64,000 nt of DNA from Pedobacter psychroterrae (GCF_004331695.1 NZ_SJSL01000001.1:1302001-1366000), one strand, 5' to 3'. Shown: positions 9,576 to 19,370, counted from the stretch's first letter. Numbers and translations are program-made. Notes: a model not told the origin generated them from the letters alone.

Positions 9576-10863
9576 AATCTATCTCCGGATGCTTCCTGCC
9601 TGAAGACTTGCGTTCCAATAGCGTTTGGATAGGCGTAGAGTCATTAAAGAAGCCACAATTCTTTAAAAAGAATGAAGTGCCTTCTGACCCGCCTGCATAG
9701 TCTTTTCTGTAGTTGATCCTGGCAGTAGCGTCTGCGGTGAATGTTGCTGCGGTAACTTCATGCCATACACCCTTGTTGTCGACTGCCCATTGATTGGTAT
9801 AAGTGCCCTTTCTGGACTGGTCGCCAGTAGCGGGAGAAAAATTCTCCAGAAAAGAATGTAGCCCTGTTAAATACATGCCCGACTGCGGACGCTCAAAACT
9901 CGCTACCAGCAGCCACTCACCTTTTTCTATATCTTTAAAATAAGCAGTATATACCGTTGTTCTTTTTTCTCCCTCTGCTTGCGCGCGGATCAGGAAGGCA
10001 TAACTTTTGCCTGCTTTCCATGGGTAAAAAAGATAACTTTGTCCGCCTGAACCCTCATTGCCAAACTCGCCCGTTCTTGTGGTACTCCCTTTTTTCTTCA
10101 ATATAATTTTCAGGCTGTCGGGAATAGCTTTAGGATCGTCCGTGTTAAAAGGGCTCCATATGGAAAACAGTACTCTTCGTTCGGTAGGCGAGTTTACCTG
10201 CATTCCAAAGTATCCGGCACTAAAACCATTTGCCATAAAGTATGTGCCCAGTTTATCTTCACCTTCCGGTACCATGAGCTCATTATAGAACCATTCTACA
10301 TTTTCTGCTTCTTTGGGGATTTTGTAGTTCAGGTGTACCGACGGCCCCCTGCGGCCCCAATGGAAATAATTTCCTTCATTGTTCTTTACATAAGAAGTGC
10401 CAGCTGAAAGCGAAGTTCCACCCACGATAAGATCTGATACCTCTGCAAAGACATTTCCTGTTTTTGAGATTCCTCTTAGCTCAACTTTTACATAACCGGC
10501 TTGCCTGATGTCAATTTCTCCGATATTTACCACAGCTGCAGCCATGTTACTTGCTTCTTTTTCCAGGGTTTTTCCGCCAGCAGTAAGACTTATCTTAGTC
10601 TTTCCTTCCGGGACACTGAGCCTGAGAGAGAGTTGGGCTTTGCCGGCAGCTTCAGTCCTGAAGTAAATGCTAATCACATCACTGTCGGCCGACCAATTGC
10701 TGACACCATTTTTATTGATCCTGGTCTTTGAATTATTGTTTATCCACGCATTTCCACCAAGGGGTATGGTAATGCTTTCCGGTTCTACAGAGGAATTCTT
10801 TTTCGCATACGAAATGCTGCTAAGTAGAAAACATATGGCTAGCAGGTATAAAGGTTTGTTCAT
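9559..10863 (-). CDS. DUF3472 (with N-terminal DUF5077-like) secreted protein
   Basis: 434 residues with a signal peptide (MNKPLYLLAICFLLSSISYA). The first 150 residues (SITIPLGGNAWINN, FRTEAAGKAQLSLRL) resemble the jelly-roll DUF5077 domain; the rest (GRRGPSVHLNYKIPKEAENVEWFYNELMVPEGEDKLGTYFMANGF and SIWSPFNTDDP) is the DUF3472 signature. Such proteins are secreted, carbohydrate-associated beta proteins in Bacteroidota, of unknown activity. Transcribed toward the DUF1501 gene with a 17-base tail-to-tail overlap. Confidence 0.8.
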   Translation of the reverse strand: MNKPLYLLAICFLLSSISYAKKNSSVEPESITIPLGGNAWINNNSKTRINKNGVSNWSADSDVISIYFRTEAAGKAQLSLRLSVPEGKTKISLTAGGKTLEKEASNMAAAVVNIGEIDIRQAGYVKVELRGISKTGNVFAEVSDLIVGGTSLSAGTSYVKNNEGNYFHWGRRGPSVHLNYKIPKEAENVEWFYNELMVPEGEDKLGTYFMANGFSAGYFGMQVNSPTERRVLFSIWSPFNTDDPKAIPDSLKIILKKKGSTTRTGEFGNEGSGGQSYLFYPWKAGKSYAFLIRAQAEGEKRTTVYTAYFKDIEKGEWLLVASFERPQSGMYLTGLHSFLENFSPATGDQSRKGTYTNQWAVDNKGVWHEVTAATFTADATARINYRKDYAGGSEGTSFFLKNCGFFNDSTPIQTLLERKSSGRKHPEIDFKTLP

Positions 10864-10943
10864 CTTTAATTGTCTTGATTAATTGAAGATATAAAAACAC
10901 TTAAAAACATATGCGGTTAAAAAGCGGACAAACGTTTGCGTAA

Positions 10944-11276
10944 CTAAAATATAGCAAGCAAACCACCTGCAATAGTCATTACTAGAGCGATGATGATGGC
11001 GGGGGCAAATCCTTTAATCTCAAAATCAGAGAAGAGGATGTCGGCCAGTTTGATCATCACCGCCGTCACAAACAAGTGGATGATAAAAGAAAGCAATCCG
11101 AAAGTAACAATGTTTAGCGGAAAACGGATGATCCAGCCAAGCGTAGCATTGAGCAGACCGATTACCAGTGCCACCAAAATAGCTGTTTTATAATTCTTAA
11201 TGATTACAGAAGGGAGTATGTAGGTCATTCCCAATAATATCCCTGCGTTGATGAGCAATGTTAATATAAAATTCAT
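10944..11276 (-). CDS. Phage-holin-family (Phage_holin_4_2-like) small membrane protein
   Basis: 110 residues, four predicted membrane helices (1-25, 28-50, 53-80, 85-110), with the pattern GLLNATLGWIIRFPLNIVTFGLLSFIIH that is typical of the chromosomal 'phage holin family' proteins. Despite the family name these are ordinary small membrane proteins of unknown role, not evidence of a prophage. It follows hemW by 11 bases and is probably co-transcribed with it. Confidence 0.78.
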   Translation of the reverse strand: MNFILTLLINAGILLGMTYILPSVIIKNYKTAILVALVIGLLNATLGWIIRFPLNIVTFGLLSFIIHLFVTAVMIKLADILFSDFEIKGFAPAIIIALVMTIAGGLLAIF

Positions 11277-11287
11277 GGTCTTTTTTC

Positions 11288-12427
11288 TTAAAGATAATCA
11301 TCTTCTGTAATAAATAGCTCAGAAGCGATATAATCGGCAAAAAGCTTACCGTCCATTGTCAATATCAAATATCCGTTTTCATTGGTCAGCCAATTCCTTT
11401 CTACAAAGATCTTCATGTTTTTAAGTGTGTCTTTTAAAAAAACCTGTCCGAAATCTGATCCGATCTTATCCAGTGAAACGCCCCACATGGTCCGCAGCGC
11501 AGTCATGATATATTCATTAAAGCGATCGTACTGGCTCAGCTCTTCAATTGTTTCCGCCAGTCTGCCCTCTTGAAGATCACTTAAGTAAGCCGCATTATTG
11601 GCAATGTTCAGATAGCGCGTTTGTCCGTCAAATCCATGTGCGGAAGGTCCGATACCCAGGTACGGCACGCCGCGCCAGTAGTTGGTATTGTGCACAGCAT
11701 ACTTGCCGGGCCTTGCAAAATTAGAGATCTCATAATGCTCAAAGCCACCTTCCTTAAATTTATCTGTCAGTATTATAAACTGCGCAGCACTTTGCTCATC
11801 ATTTACAGGAACCTGTTTGCCTTTTTTTATGGCATGGGCCAATGCCGTCCGTGGCTCTACGGTAAGTGAATAAGCGGAGATGTGCGGTGTTTGAAATTCA
11901 ATAGCTTTATTTATGTTTTGCAGCCATTTGGTATCGGTCAGTAATGGGTAGCCATAGATTAGATCTATGCTTAGGTTTTCAAAGCCAGCATCCTGGCTCC
12001 GCTTGATGCAGTCTTCGGCTTCTGTCGCAGTATGCGCCCGGTTCATCCAGCGCAGGTCTTCTTCAAAAAAAGACTGTATGCCGATGCTGAAGCGGTTGAC
12101 TGGGAGTTTCCTTAGCTCCGCTATCTTCTTTGCATCCAGGTCGTCTGGATTGGCCTCAATAGTGATTTCCGCGTTTTCGGCGACGGAAAAATGATGTGTT
12201 ATGGTATCAAATATCCGTTCAAAATGCTTTGCAGGTAATACCGAAGGGGTTCCTCCGCCAAAATAAATGGTTCCTACCTGATCGGTGATCCTGTCTTTTT
12301 TGCGGATGATTTCTTTACAAATTGCATCTGTCATCTCCTCGACATACTTCAATGAAGTACTGAAATGAAAGTCGCAATAAGTACAAGCCTTTTTGCAAAA
12401 CGGGATGTGTATGTAGATGCCGGACAT
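11288..12427 (-). CDS. hemW: Radical SAM heme chaperone HemW
   Basis: 379 residues. The N-terminus IHIPFCKKACTYCDF carries the CxxxCxxC cluster motif (C11, C15, C18) for the [4Fe-4S]-SAM centre, followed by YFGGGTPSVL and a C-terminal HemN-like domain. HemW binds heme and delivers it to respiratory proteins; it was long annotated as an oxygen-independent coproporphyrinogen oxidase. The length and the start MSGIYIHIPFC match HemW rather than the longer HemN. It sits between the YdeI-family gene (17 bases upstream) and the small membrane protein (11 bases downstream). Confidence 0.92.
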   Translation of the reverse strand: MSGIYIHIPFCKKACTYCDFHFSTSLKYVEEMTDAICKEIIRKKDRITDQVGTIYFGGGTPSVLPAKHFERIFDTITHHFSVAENAEITIEANPDDLDAKKIAELRKLPVNRFSIGIQSFFEEDLRWMNRAHTATEAEDCIKRSQDAGFENLSIDLIYGYPLLTDTKWLQNINKAIEFQTPHISAYSLTVEPRTALAHAIKKGKQVPVNDEQSAAQFIILTDKFKEGGFEHYEISNFARPGKYAVHNTNYWRGVPYLGIGPSAHGFDGQTRYLNIANNAAYLSDLQEGRLAETIEELSQYDRFNEYIMTALRTMWGVSLDKIGSDFGQVFLKDTLKNMKIFVERNWLTNENGYLILTMDGKLFADYIASELFITEDDYL

Positions 12428-12444
12428 CCCGCAAAGATAGCGAT

Positions 12445-13026
12445 TTATCGAAACTGTTTTGGCTTTAGGCGCTGCCCTGCCAGCTCAGCTATTTCGGCAA
12501 TTCTTTTTTCCCTGGTTTCCGGTCTTTTGGCTGCAACAACCCAATGAAGAAGCATTTTTTTTGCTGACTTGCTCAGGTTGTCGAAATAATCTTTGGCACC
12601 TGGATGTAAATGAAATGCATTCTCGAGATCTTTCGGAACGAATAACTCTTCTACTGTGTCCAGAATAGACCACGAACCATTTTCCTTTGCTATCTCAATG
12701 CTCTTGTACCCTGCCTCTGTCATCAATCCTTCTTCTATCAGCCGCTGAACTTTTGCTTTGTTGATCTTCGACCAGTTGCTCTTTGGCTTCCGTTTCCCGA
12801 AGAATTGTATGAAACTTTCGGCATCGACAGTTTTTCTTGTGCTGTCAATCCATCCAAAGCAAAGCGCTTCATCTACCGAGTCACTCCAGGATAAACTTGG
12901 TTTAGCGGATTTCTGTTTATACTGGAGCAGCCAAACAGACTGGCTCGAATCGTGGTTTTCTATTAACCATTGCCTCCACTCTTCCCGGTTTGCCGGACAA
13001 AAAGTTTCAATTTCTTTTTTATGCAT
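12445..13026 (-). CDS. YdeI/OmpD-associated family protein
   Basis: 193 residues from the ATG at 13026; an upstream in-frame ATG (13104) would add 26 residues that do not look like the family. The core is FCPANREEWRQWLIENHDSSQSVWLLQYKQKSA, then DEALCFGWIDST, RKPKSNWSKINKAKVQRL and a C-terminal PKDLENAFHLHPGAKDYFDNLSKSAKKMLLHWV. This is the 'YdeI or OmpD-associated' family, cytosolic proteins linked by name to bacteriocin/peptide tolerance, with no well-defined biochemical role. First gene of a probable YdeI - hemW - membrane-protein unit. Confidence 0.85.
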   Translation of the reverse strand: MHKKEIETFCPANREEWRQWLIENHDSSQSVWLLQYKQKSAKPSLSWSDSVDEALCFGWIDSTRKTVDAESFIQFFGKRKPKSNWSKINKAKVQRLIEEGLMTEAGYKSIEIAKENGSWSILDTVEELFVPKDLENAFHLHPGAKDYFDNLSKSAKKMLLHWVVAAKRPETREKRIAEIAELAGQRLKPKQFR

Positions 13027-13152
13027 CGCTATATTTCCATAAACATAGCCATTCACTGCGAAATACCCAAATAGAGATCTTCCGCTTACAAAACGCTGCT
13101 GCACAGCTTAAACACGGATAATGATGATAATATAGCATTTTTAATATTTTAA

Positions 13153-13272
13153 AATTTGTGAACTTTTCAGTAATACTTTTATTTTAATATGCATAATATC
13201 AGTTAGTTGTATTTATTTCCTGTAAACTTTATTTATTAATGACCATTTAGAGTTCACAAATTATTAGATTTG
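13153..13272 (+). promoter_or_regulatory. Probable nrdJ promoter with a widely spaced 12-bp inverted repeat
   Basis: AATTTGTGAACT at 13153-13164 and its exact reverse complement AGTTCACAAATT at 13251-13262 lie 86 bases apart. The right arm ends 2 bases before TAGATTTG (13265-13272), a perfect match to the Bacteroidota -7 element TAnnTTTG; the reductase ATG follows at 13293. No clear -33 TTG is seen. The arms resemble half sites of dimeric regulators (TTGTGAA/TTCACAA, as in Rex or Crp/Fnr sites), placed so that looping could close the promoter. I see no cobalamin riboswitch. Confidence 0.5.
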
Positions 13273-13292
13273 GGTTCATTCATCTTTTGACT

Positions 13293-15848
13293 ATGGAAAT
13301 CATTAATCAATCTAAAAATCAGGTTACTTATACTGCTGATGAGGCATATAAGGAATCATTGGTTTATTTTAAAGGCGACGATCTGGCCGCAAGGGTCTGG
13401 GTTAATAAATATGCACTCAAAGATTCTTATGGGAGCATATTTGAAAAGAACCCGGATGACATGCACCGGAGGATAGCCAGCGAGGTGGCCAGCATTGAAC
13501 AGAGATACGCCAACCCATTATCAGAAGATGAAATTTTCGAACTGATCAAAGACTTTAAATATATTATCCCACAAGGGAGCCCGATGACCGGTATTGGCAA
13601 TCCTTACCAGATCGCTTCACTTTCCAATTGCTTTGTAATTGGTAATGATGGCGATTCTGATTCGTATGGGGGGATCATGAAGATCGATCAGGAACAGGTG
13701 CAGCTGATGAAGCGGCGCGGAGGTGTGGGTCACGACCTGTCCCATATCCGTCCTAAAGGATCTCCTGTCAAAAATTCAGCGCTCACCTCAACAGGGATCG
13801 TTCCCTTTATGGAGCGGTTTTCCAATTCCACACGGGAAGTAGCCCAGGATGGGAGAAGAGGCGCACTCATGCTTTCTGTAGCGATCAAGCATCCCGACTC
13901 TGAAGATTTCATTGATGCAAAAATGGAGCAGGGCAAGGTAACAGGTGCCAATGTTTCTGTCAGGATAGACGACGCGTTTATGAAAGCTGTAGAGGCCGGA
14001 AAAACTTACCAGCAACAATATCCAATAGAAAGCGCCAATCCGTTATATAAAAAAGACATTGACCCCTCCGTTCTCTGGAAAAAAATTGTACACAACGCCT
14101 GGCGCTCTGCTGAGCCGGGTATATTATTCTGGGACACAATTATCCGCGAGTCGGTGCCAGATTGCTATGCAGATCTTGGGTACAAGACGGTCTCCACTAA
14201 TCCCTGCGGTGAGATACCACTTTGTCCCTACGATTCATGCCGCCTTTTGGCCATCAATCTGTTCTCTTATGTAGACCAGCCTTTCACTGCCAAGGCCTCC
14301 TTCAACTGGGAGCTTTTTAAAAAGCACATCCACGCAGCACAGCGTATCATGGACGATATCATCGACCTGGAACTGGAAAAGATAGATGCCATCCTTCAAA
14401 AAATCACCGATGATCCTGAAGATGAGGAGTTAAAACGTACAGAGAAAAACCTATGGTTAAATATCCAGACTAAAGCCAACGAAGGTAGAAGGACAGGAAT
14501 AGGCATCACTGCCGAAGGGGATATGCTGGCGGCAATGGGGCTGAGGTACGGAAGTGACGAAGGTTCGGAATTTGCTATTGAAATTCATAAGATCATTGCT
14601 ATTGAGGCTTACAGGGCTTCTGTTAATATGGCAAAGGAAAGAGGCGCATTCAGTATTTTTGATGCCGAGCGCGAAAAGAACAATCCTTTCATCCTGCGCT
14701 TAAAAGAAGCAGATGCGAAACTGTATTACGAAATGCTGGAGCATGGCAGGAGAAACATTGCCTTGCTGACTATAGCACCTACGGGAACAACCAGCCTTAT
14801 GTCCCAGACCAGTTCAGGGATCGAACCGGTGTTTTTGCCTGTTTACAAAAGGAGAAGGAAGGTAAATCCGAACGATAAAGAGGTTCGTGTAGACTTTGTG
14901 GATGAGGTAGGTGATTCATGGGAAGAATATGTGGTATTCCATCACCGTTTCAAACAGTGGATGGAAGTAAATGGTAAAGATCTAACAAAAAATTATACCC
15001 AGAAAGAGCTGGATGAACTCGTGGCCTTATCTCCGTATTATAAAGCGACATCCAACGACGTTGATTACCTCAAAAAGGTAAAAATGCAGGGTGCTATCCA
15101 AAAGTGGATAGACCATTCTATTAGCGTAACGATCAATATGCCTGCCGATGTAACCGAAGAAGTGGTAGGTGAACTTTATATGGAAGCCTGGAAATCCGGC
15201 TGTAAAGGAGTGACAGTATATCGTGATGGATCACGGTCCGGGGTGCTGATTGCAAACACCGAAAACAAGCCAGAGGCGGAAGACGAAAACACTACGCTTG
15301 ATTTTCCTACTACCAGGCCAACGGTACTGGAAGCAGACGTAGTCCGTTTTCAAAATAGCAAGGACAAATGGATTGCATTCATAGGCTTAATAGAAGGCAA
15401 GCCTTATGAGATATTTACCGGATTTGCGGATGACGAGGATGGAATCCTGATCCCCAGATGGGTCAATGACGGTGTGATCATCAAAAACCGAGATGCTGAC
15501 GGCGGCTCAAGGTATGATTTTCAGTATAAGAACAAACGTGGCCATAAAACTACCATTGAAGGACTCTCCTATAAATTCAACCCTGAATACTGGAACTATG
15601 CCAAGCTGATCTCAAGCACGCTGAGACATGGCATGGCGATAGAAAAAGTGGTAGATCTGATCAACAGCCTCCAACTGGACGAAGCCATCAATACCTGGAA
15701 GAACGGGGTGGCGCGTGCTTTAAAACGATATGTGCCTGATGGTACCGAAGCCAAAAAGCAGCAATGTCAAAACTGTAATTCTACCAACCTGCATTATCAG
15801 GAAGGCTGTTTGACTTGCAAGGACTGCGGATCCTCTAAGTGCGGATAG
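13293..15848 (+). CDS. nrdJ: Adenosylcobalamin-dependent (class II) ribonucleotide reductase
   Basis: 851 residues from the ATG at 13293 (a TTG 6 bases upstream is in frame but less likely). It converts ribonucleotides to deoxyribonucleotides using a B12-derived radical, without oxygen and without an NrdB partner. Motifs: YIIPQGSPMTGIGNPYQIASLSNCFVIG (first redox Cys about 113), RRGGVGHDLSHIRP, the catalytic-site NPCGEIPL (C305), TIAPTGTTSLM, and a C-terminal zinc-ribbon-like tail CQNCNSTNLHYQEGCLTCKDCGSSKCG that fits the family's cysteine tail. The length is normal for the long NrdJ type. Single-gene transcript ending in a strong hairpin terminator. Confidence 0.92.
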   Translation: MEIINQSKNQVTYTADEAYKESLVYFKGDDLAARVWVNKYALKDSYGSIFEKNPDDMHRRIASEVASIEQRYANPLSEDEIFELIKDFKYIIPQGSPMTGIGNPYQIASLSNCFVIGNDGDSDSYGGIMKIDQEQVQLMKRRGGVGHDLSHIRPKGSPVKNSALTSTGIVPFMERFSNSTREVAQDGRRGALMLSVAIKHPDSEDFIDAKMEQGKVTGANVSVRIDDAFMKAVEAGKTYQQQYPIESANPLYKKDIDPSVLWKKIVHNAWRSAEPGILFWDTIIRESVPDCYADLGYKTVSTNPCGEIPLCPYDSCRLLAINLFSYVDQPFTAKASFNWELFKKHIHAAQRIMDDIIDLELEKIDAILQKITDDPEDEELKRTEKNLWLNIQTKANEGRRTGIGITAEGDMLAAMGLRYGSDEGSEFAIEIHKIIAIEAYRASVNMAKERGAFSIFDAEREKNNPFILRLKEADAKLYYEMLEHGRRNIALLTIAPTGTTSLMSQTSSGIEPVFLPVYKRRRKVNPNDKEVRVDFVDEVGDSWEEYVVFHHRFKQWMEVNGKDLTKNYTQKELDELVALSPYYKATSNDVDYLKKVKMQGAIQKWIDHSISVTINMPADVTEEVVGELYMEAWKSGCKGVTVYRDGSRSGVLIANTENKPEAEDENTTLDFPTTRPTVLEADVVRFQNSKDKWIAFIGLIEGKPYEIFTGFADDEDGILIPRWVNDGVIIKNRDADGGSRYDFQYKNKRGHKTTIEGLSYKFNPEYWNYAKLISSTLRHGMAIEKVVDLINSLQLDEAINTWKNGVARALKRYVPDGTEAKKQQCQNCNSTNLHYQEGCLTCKDCGSSKCG

Positions 15849-15867
15849 TACTTAAAAAGAATTCTAT

Positions 15868-15906
15868 AAAAAAAGGAGGTATGACAATGATCATACCTCC
15901 TTTTTT
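15868..15906. terminator. Bidirectional hairpin terminator between nrdJ and the GH32 gene
   Basis: A7 followed by the stem GGAGGTATGA (15875-15884), a 6-base loop, TCATACCTCC (15891-15900) and T6. Poly-A on one side and poly-T on the other allow it to end transcripts of both convergent genes. Confidence 0.9.
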
Positions 15907-15936
15907 ATAAGATCCCATCGGGAAATCCCGGACAGG

Positions 15937-17589
15937 TTATTTCCAAATAGATTTCACGGTAAACACTTCCAGATTTTTGATGTCAATGTTATTGCCCCAG
16001 AAGTGGAAGCCTTCCTTATTATTAAGGTCGGGTTTACGTTCCATGGAATAGGAAAAAGCACCGCCATCTATAAACACTTCGATAGAGGTTCTGTCGATGT
16101 AGATATCAGCCGTAATCTCCATGCTGGTCATGTCGTCGGGCGAGTAAAACATGCCATTCAGCATGTTGAAGTTCATGTCATAACCCACCATGCGCTGTGC
16201 AAAAAGGTTAAACCCTGCCTCAGTGGCGTGCGATAACTTAAACGTAGTTTTGATGCGCAGGCGGTCTGCGTTATAAAATTCCTTTAGCTTTTGGTTGGCA
16301 TCATCTGATTTTAGGTTGCTCCATTGCTTTGCCGGCTCAAACAGCTGGGCCGTTTCTTTGACCGGCTCACTGAACAGTCGGGGGCCATTTTTTGTACTGC
16401 GTAAAGTCAGGACTGTTGGCAGCAACATCATGTTATTGAAAGCCATGCCCGGCTGTGCTACTCTGCCCCAGCCAATCTGGATGCGTCTGCCGTCACTGTC
16501 AGGTATGTTTGTAAACGTCTGGGCGGCATAAAGCGTACCGGATGAGAAATAATGCTTCCCACTTTCCGGCTTAAAAGTTTTCCCATCAAAGGAGCCGATC
16601 ATGTAAGTGTTTGAAGCACCATACATCACCCACTTTTTATTGTTCTGATCTCCATCTATGGTTAACTCAAACAGATCAGGGCATTCCCAAAATCCAGTGG
16701 TATGGCTTTCATATTTCCATTCTTTTAAGTTTGCGGAGGTATAAATGGAATGGCCGTCGCGCTCATTCAGTACCATTACCCAGTGTTTACCCGGCTTATA
16801 CCAAAACACACGCGGGTCTCTGGTGTCTCTGCTGTTCCATTTTTCCTTAGAATCAATTACAGGTTTACCATCATTATACTTGGTAAAAGTACGTCCCTTA
16901 TCCAGGCTGTAGGCTACACATTGTACCTCTCTGTCGGGATTATCTGCAGTATAAAGCGCTACCATAGCAGGTTTTCCAGGTTTTCCAAATCCCGAAGTAT
17001 TGTCATAGTCGATCACAGCCGAGCCCGAAAACATAGTGCCTACTTTATCAGGGTGCAATGCTACGGGCAGTTCCTCCCAGTGTACCAGGTCTTTGCTTAC
17101 CGCATGACCCCATGACATGTTCTCCCATTCCCTTTCATAAGGGTTGTGCTGATAGAACAAGTGGTACTCACCCTCATAAAAGACCATCCCGTTCGGGTCA
17201 TTGATCCAGCCCCTTCTTGTAGTAAAATGGTATTGAGGACGGTTGTGTTCCTGGTACAGGGAATCCTGTCCTGCAATCTTGTCGTCCTGATAGATCTTGC
17301 TCAGTCCGGCAGCATCACCCTCATAGCTGATCTTAATGGTTTTTCCCTTATAGGCCGTCATGTCAGAAAACACCCAGTACTCTGGCGTATCTCCGGCCAG
17401 TCTTATTTTGAATTCACGCGCTTCTTTCCCTCCAATCTCAAACTTCATGACCTTCCGGTCTGTCTTTTGGGATATCGGGAAATTAAGGTAACGTTTGGTG
17501 ATTTTAATGGTAATGTCGGCCGCCTGGGTGCCGATATTGCAGCATAATATCAGTGCTGCGGTCAGGATTACTTTTATCGTTGGTTTCAT
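15937..17589 (-). CDS. GH32 fructan hydrolase (levanase/inulinase/invertase type)
   Basis: 550 residues with a signal peptide (to about residue 23). Residues 25-110 resemble the DUF4980 beta domain often found ahead of Bacteroidota levanases. The GH32 five-bladed propeller follows with all three acidic sites: WINDPNG (128-134, nucleophile D131), RDPR (257-260, D258 stabiliser) and WECPD (301-305, acid/base E302). A C-terminal beta sandwich (IYIDRTSIEVFIDGGAF) is present. It cleaves beta-fructosidic bonds; inulin, levan and sucrose cannot be told apart from motifs. No lipobox is seen, so it is probably periplasmic. Last gene of the fructan operon. Confidence 0.93.
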   Translation of the reverse strand: MKPTIKVILTAALILCCNIGTQAADITIKITKRYLNFPISQKTDRKVMKFEIGGKEAREFKIRLAGDTPEYWVFSDMTAYKGKTIKISYEGDAAGLSKIYQDDKIAGQDSLYQEHNRPQYHFTTRRGWINDPNGMVFYEGEYHLFYQHNPYEREWENMSWGHAVSKDLVHWEELPVALHPDKVGTMFSGSAVIDYDNTSGFGKPGKPAMVALYTADNPDREVQCVAYSLDKGRTFTKYNDGKPVIDSKEKWNSRDTRDPRVFWYKPGKHWVMVLNERDGHSIYTSANLKEWKYESHTTGFWECPDLFELTIDGDQNNKKWVMYGASNTYMIGSFDGKTFKPESGKHYFSSGTLYAAQTFTNIPDSDGRRIQIGWGRVAQPGMAFNNMMLLPTVLTLRSTKNGPRLFSEPVKETAQLFEPAKQWSNLKSDDANQKLKEFYNADRLRIKTTFKLSHATEAGFNLFAQRMVGYDMNFNMLNGMFYSPDDMTSMEITADIYIDRTSIEVFIDGGAFSYSMERKPDLNNKEGFHFWGNNIDIKNLEVFTVKSIWK

Positions 17590-17632
17590 TTGCTATCTAT
17601 TAGTTTTCGTGTTTTAATTAAAAAGGGAGAGA

Positions 17633-19351
17633 TTACCAGCCTTTGTTTTGTTCATACAGCCCAGAGCTAAAGTTAACTTGATTTAGCGGAATTGGGAAAT
17701 ATTCATCACGGGCAGCAGTAAACTTAGCGGTCGACAAATGTGTCGCCCTTGTTTTTTCTATATTAAAGTAGGCATTCATTGTTGAAGCAGCAATACCCCA
17801 GCGTACCAGATCGAAAAAGTGGTAACCTTCGGTAGCAAATTCAATCCTCCTTTCAAACCTCAGGGCCTTTCGTGCATAGTCCTGGGTCCAGTCGCAATTC
17901 ACTCCGGGTACATACAATTTCACATTATAGTTAGAAGTCGGTTTCCCGTCTGCCATCACCAGCAGGGCTTTGCTTTTGTCTGAACGCGCACTTAATTGAT
18001 TGATAAGGGGAACTGCTTCCAGTTGCCTGCCCAGCTCTATCAGTGCCTCAGCCTTCCAAAGCAGGACATCTGCATAGCGCATGATCTGCCAGTTCTTTGA
18101 ACTCGACATAAAGGGCGGGATTTTTTTAAATGCAGGATCATTCGGTGTCACGGCTTCTTTCAAACTGGCAAAAGCATCATATACCGCTGGTGCCCTGGCC
18201 CAGAAACGTTCAAAAATGAAGTCGGTCTTGTACTTAAAAGGAGCTCCTGGTTTGGCTACCGTATGGTCCAGTCGAGGATCAAATGTCCCGGTTTTAAAAT
18301 CCAGGGAAGCCGCAACATCTGCATTGTTGTAGGTGCTGAACATGGGCAAGCCGCTTCCATCCGTTTTAAATGAATTGATGAGGTCATGACTCGGTACGTT
18401 AAAGCCGCAGCAGCCATAGTCCTGGTTCATCGGATAGTTCAATACATGGCCATAATCCAGCCTGCCCATTGGCGTACCATCGTCTTTGGAGTACTGTATG
18501 GCAAAGACCGACTCCGGGCCGTTCTCTTTGGCCGACAGGAAGTTATCAGCAAAATCATCACTCAGGCTATATTTACCCGAACCGATCACGGCATCGCACT
18601 GCTTCAGTACTTCGTTCAGCAGGTTGTTGTTAATCGAAGTTACCCCATTGTTCTCGTCCTGTACATAGGCCTGGTAGAGCTGGGCCTTTGCCAGGTAAGC
18701 TTTCGCCACATACTGGTTCGGTCTCCCTGCATCAGTCTGGCTTGGTGGCAGGGCTGCCGCTGCCGCCGTAAAATCTTCGGTGATCTTTGTCCAGAGTTCC
18801 TCATTGCTCAGGGCCTTGTTCGATATCGTGGGGTAATCTTCCTTCGCAATAGTTTCATCCAGATAAGGCACATATTTAAACAGGATCTTCAGCAGGAAAT
18901 AAAAATGCCCCCTTAAGAACCTTAATTCGGCCTGACGTTCCGCTTTTTTGGGATAATCTGCATCTGCAATGGCATTTACCCGTCGCAGCGCTTCATTGGT
19001 CCTGCCTACACCCACATACAGCCTGAACCATAGCTGGTCAATCAGCCCATTGTCTACACGGTTTGCGGTAAAGGTTTCAAACAAATGAAATTCCGAAAGA
19101 TCACCCGGCCCGTCGCCACCTTTGTAAGTGTCGCCACCACGCACGCTGCCATAAGGCCACATACTTGAGTAAGGAGCGGTATAATGGTCATTGCCCAAAG
19201 AAGAATAGGCCGCAATAACCAGTTTGTCTACATTTTCAGGTGTGTTCAGGTCATCTCCCGAGATCACACCCTGTCCAGGTTCATCCAATGCCTTTTTGCA
19301 ACTGCTGAAGCCTACAAGGAATATTGCCAGTATATATACTAATCGTTTCAT
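17633..19351 (-). CDS. SusD/RagB-family glycan-binding lipoprotein
   Basis: 572 residues. The lipoprotein signal MKRLVYILAIFLVGFSSCKK places a lipidated cysteine at residue 18. The helical, TPR-like SusD body shows RFLRGHFYFLLKILFKYVPYLDE, the RYADVLLWKAEALIELG motif, and the C-terminal RKALRFERRIEFATEGYHFFDLVRWG and DEYFPIPLNQV. It sits on the cell surface, caps the SusC barrel and captures oligosaccharide. It follows SusC by 19 bases and precedes GH32 by 43; its position makes fructan or fructo-oligosaccharide the likely ligand. Confidence 0.93.
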   Translation of the reverse strand: MKRLVYILAIFLVGFSSCKKALDEPGQGVISGDDLNTPENVDKLVIAAYSSLGNDHYTAPYSSMWPYGSVRGGDTYKGGDGPGDLSEFHLFETFTANRVDNGLIDQLWFRLYVGVGRTNEALRRVNAIADADYPKKAERQAELRFLRGHFYFLLKILFKYVPYLDETIAKEDYPTISNKALSNEELWTKITEDFTAAAAALPPSQTDAGRPNQYVAKAYLAKAQLYQAYVQDENNGVTSINNNLLNEVLKQCDAVIGSGKYSLSDDFADNFLSAKENGPESVFAIQYSKDDGTPMGRLDYGHVLNYPMNQDYGCCGFNVPSHDLINSFKTDGSGLPMFSTYNNADVAASLDFKTGTFDPRLDHTVAKPGAPFKYKTDFIFERFWARAPAVYDAFASLKEAVTPNDPAFKKIPPFMSSSKNWQIMRYADVLLWKAEALIELGRQLEAVPLINQLSARSDKSKALLVMADGKPTSNYNVKLYVPGVNCDWTQDYARKALRFERRIEFATEGYHFFDLVRWGIAASTMNAYFNIEKTRATHLSTAKFTAARDEYFPIPLNQVNFSSGLYEQNKGW

Positions 19352-19370
19352 ATTCTGTTATTTATTTGGT

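Noticed and set aside
10944..11276. Prophage suggested by the holin-family name
   Set aside because: No phage structural, lysis or integrase genes nearby; this family is common on chromosomes next to housekeeping genes such as hemW.
13105..13292. Cobalamin riboswitch ahead of the B12-dependent reductase
   Set aside because: The leader is too short and A/T-rich, and no B12-box-like sequence is present.
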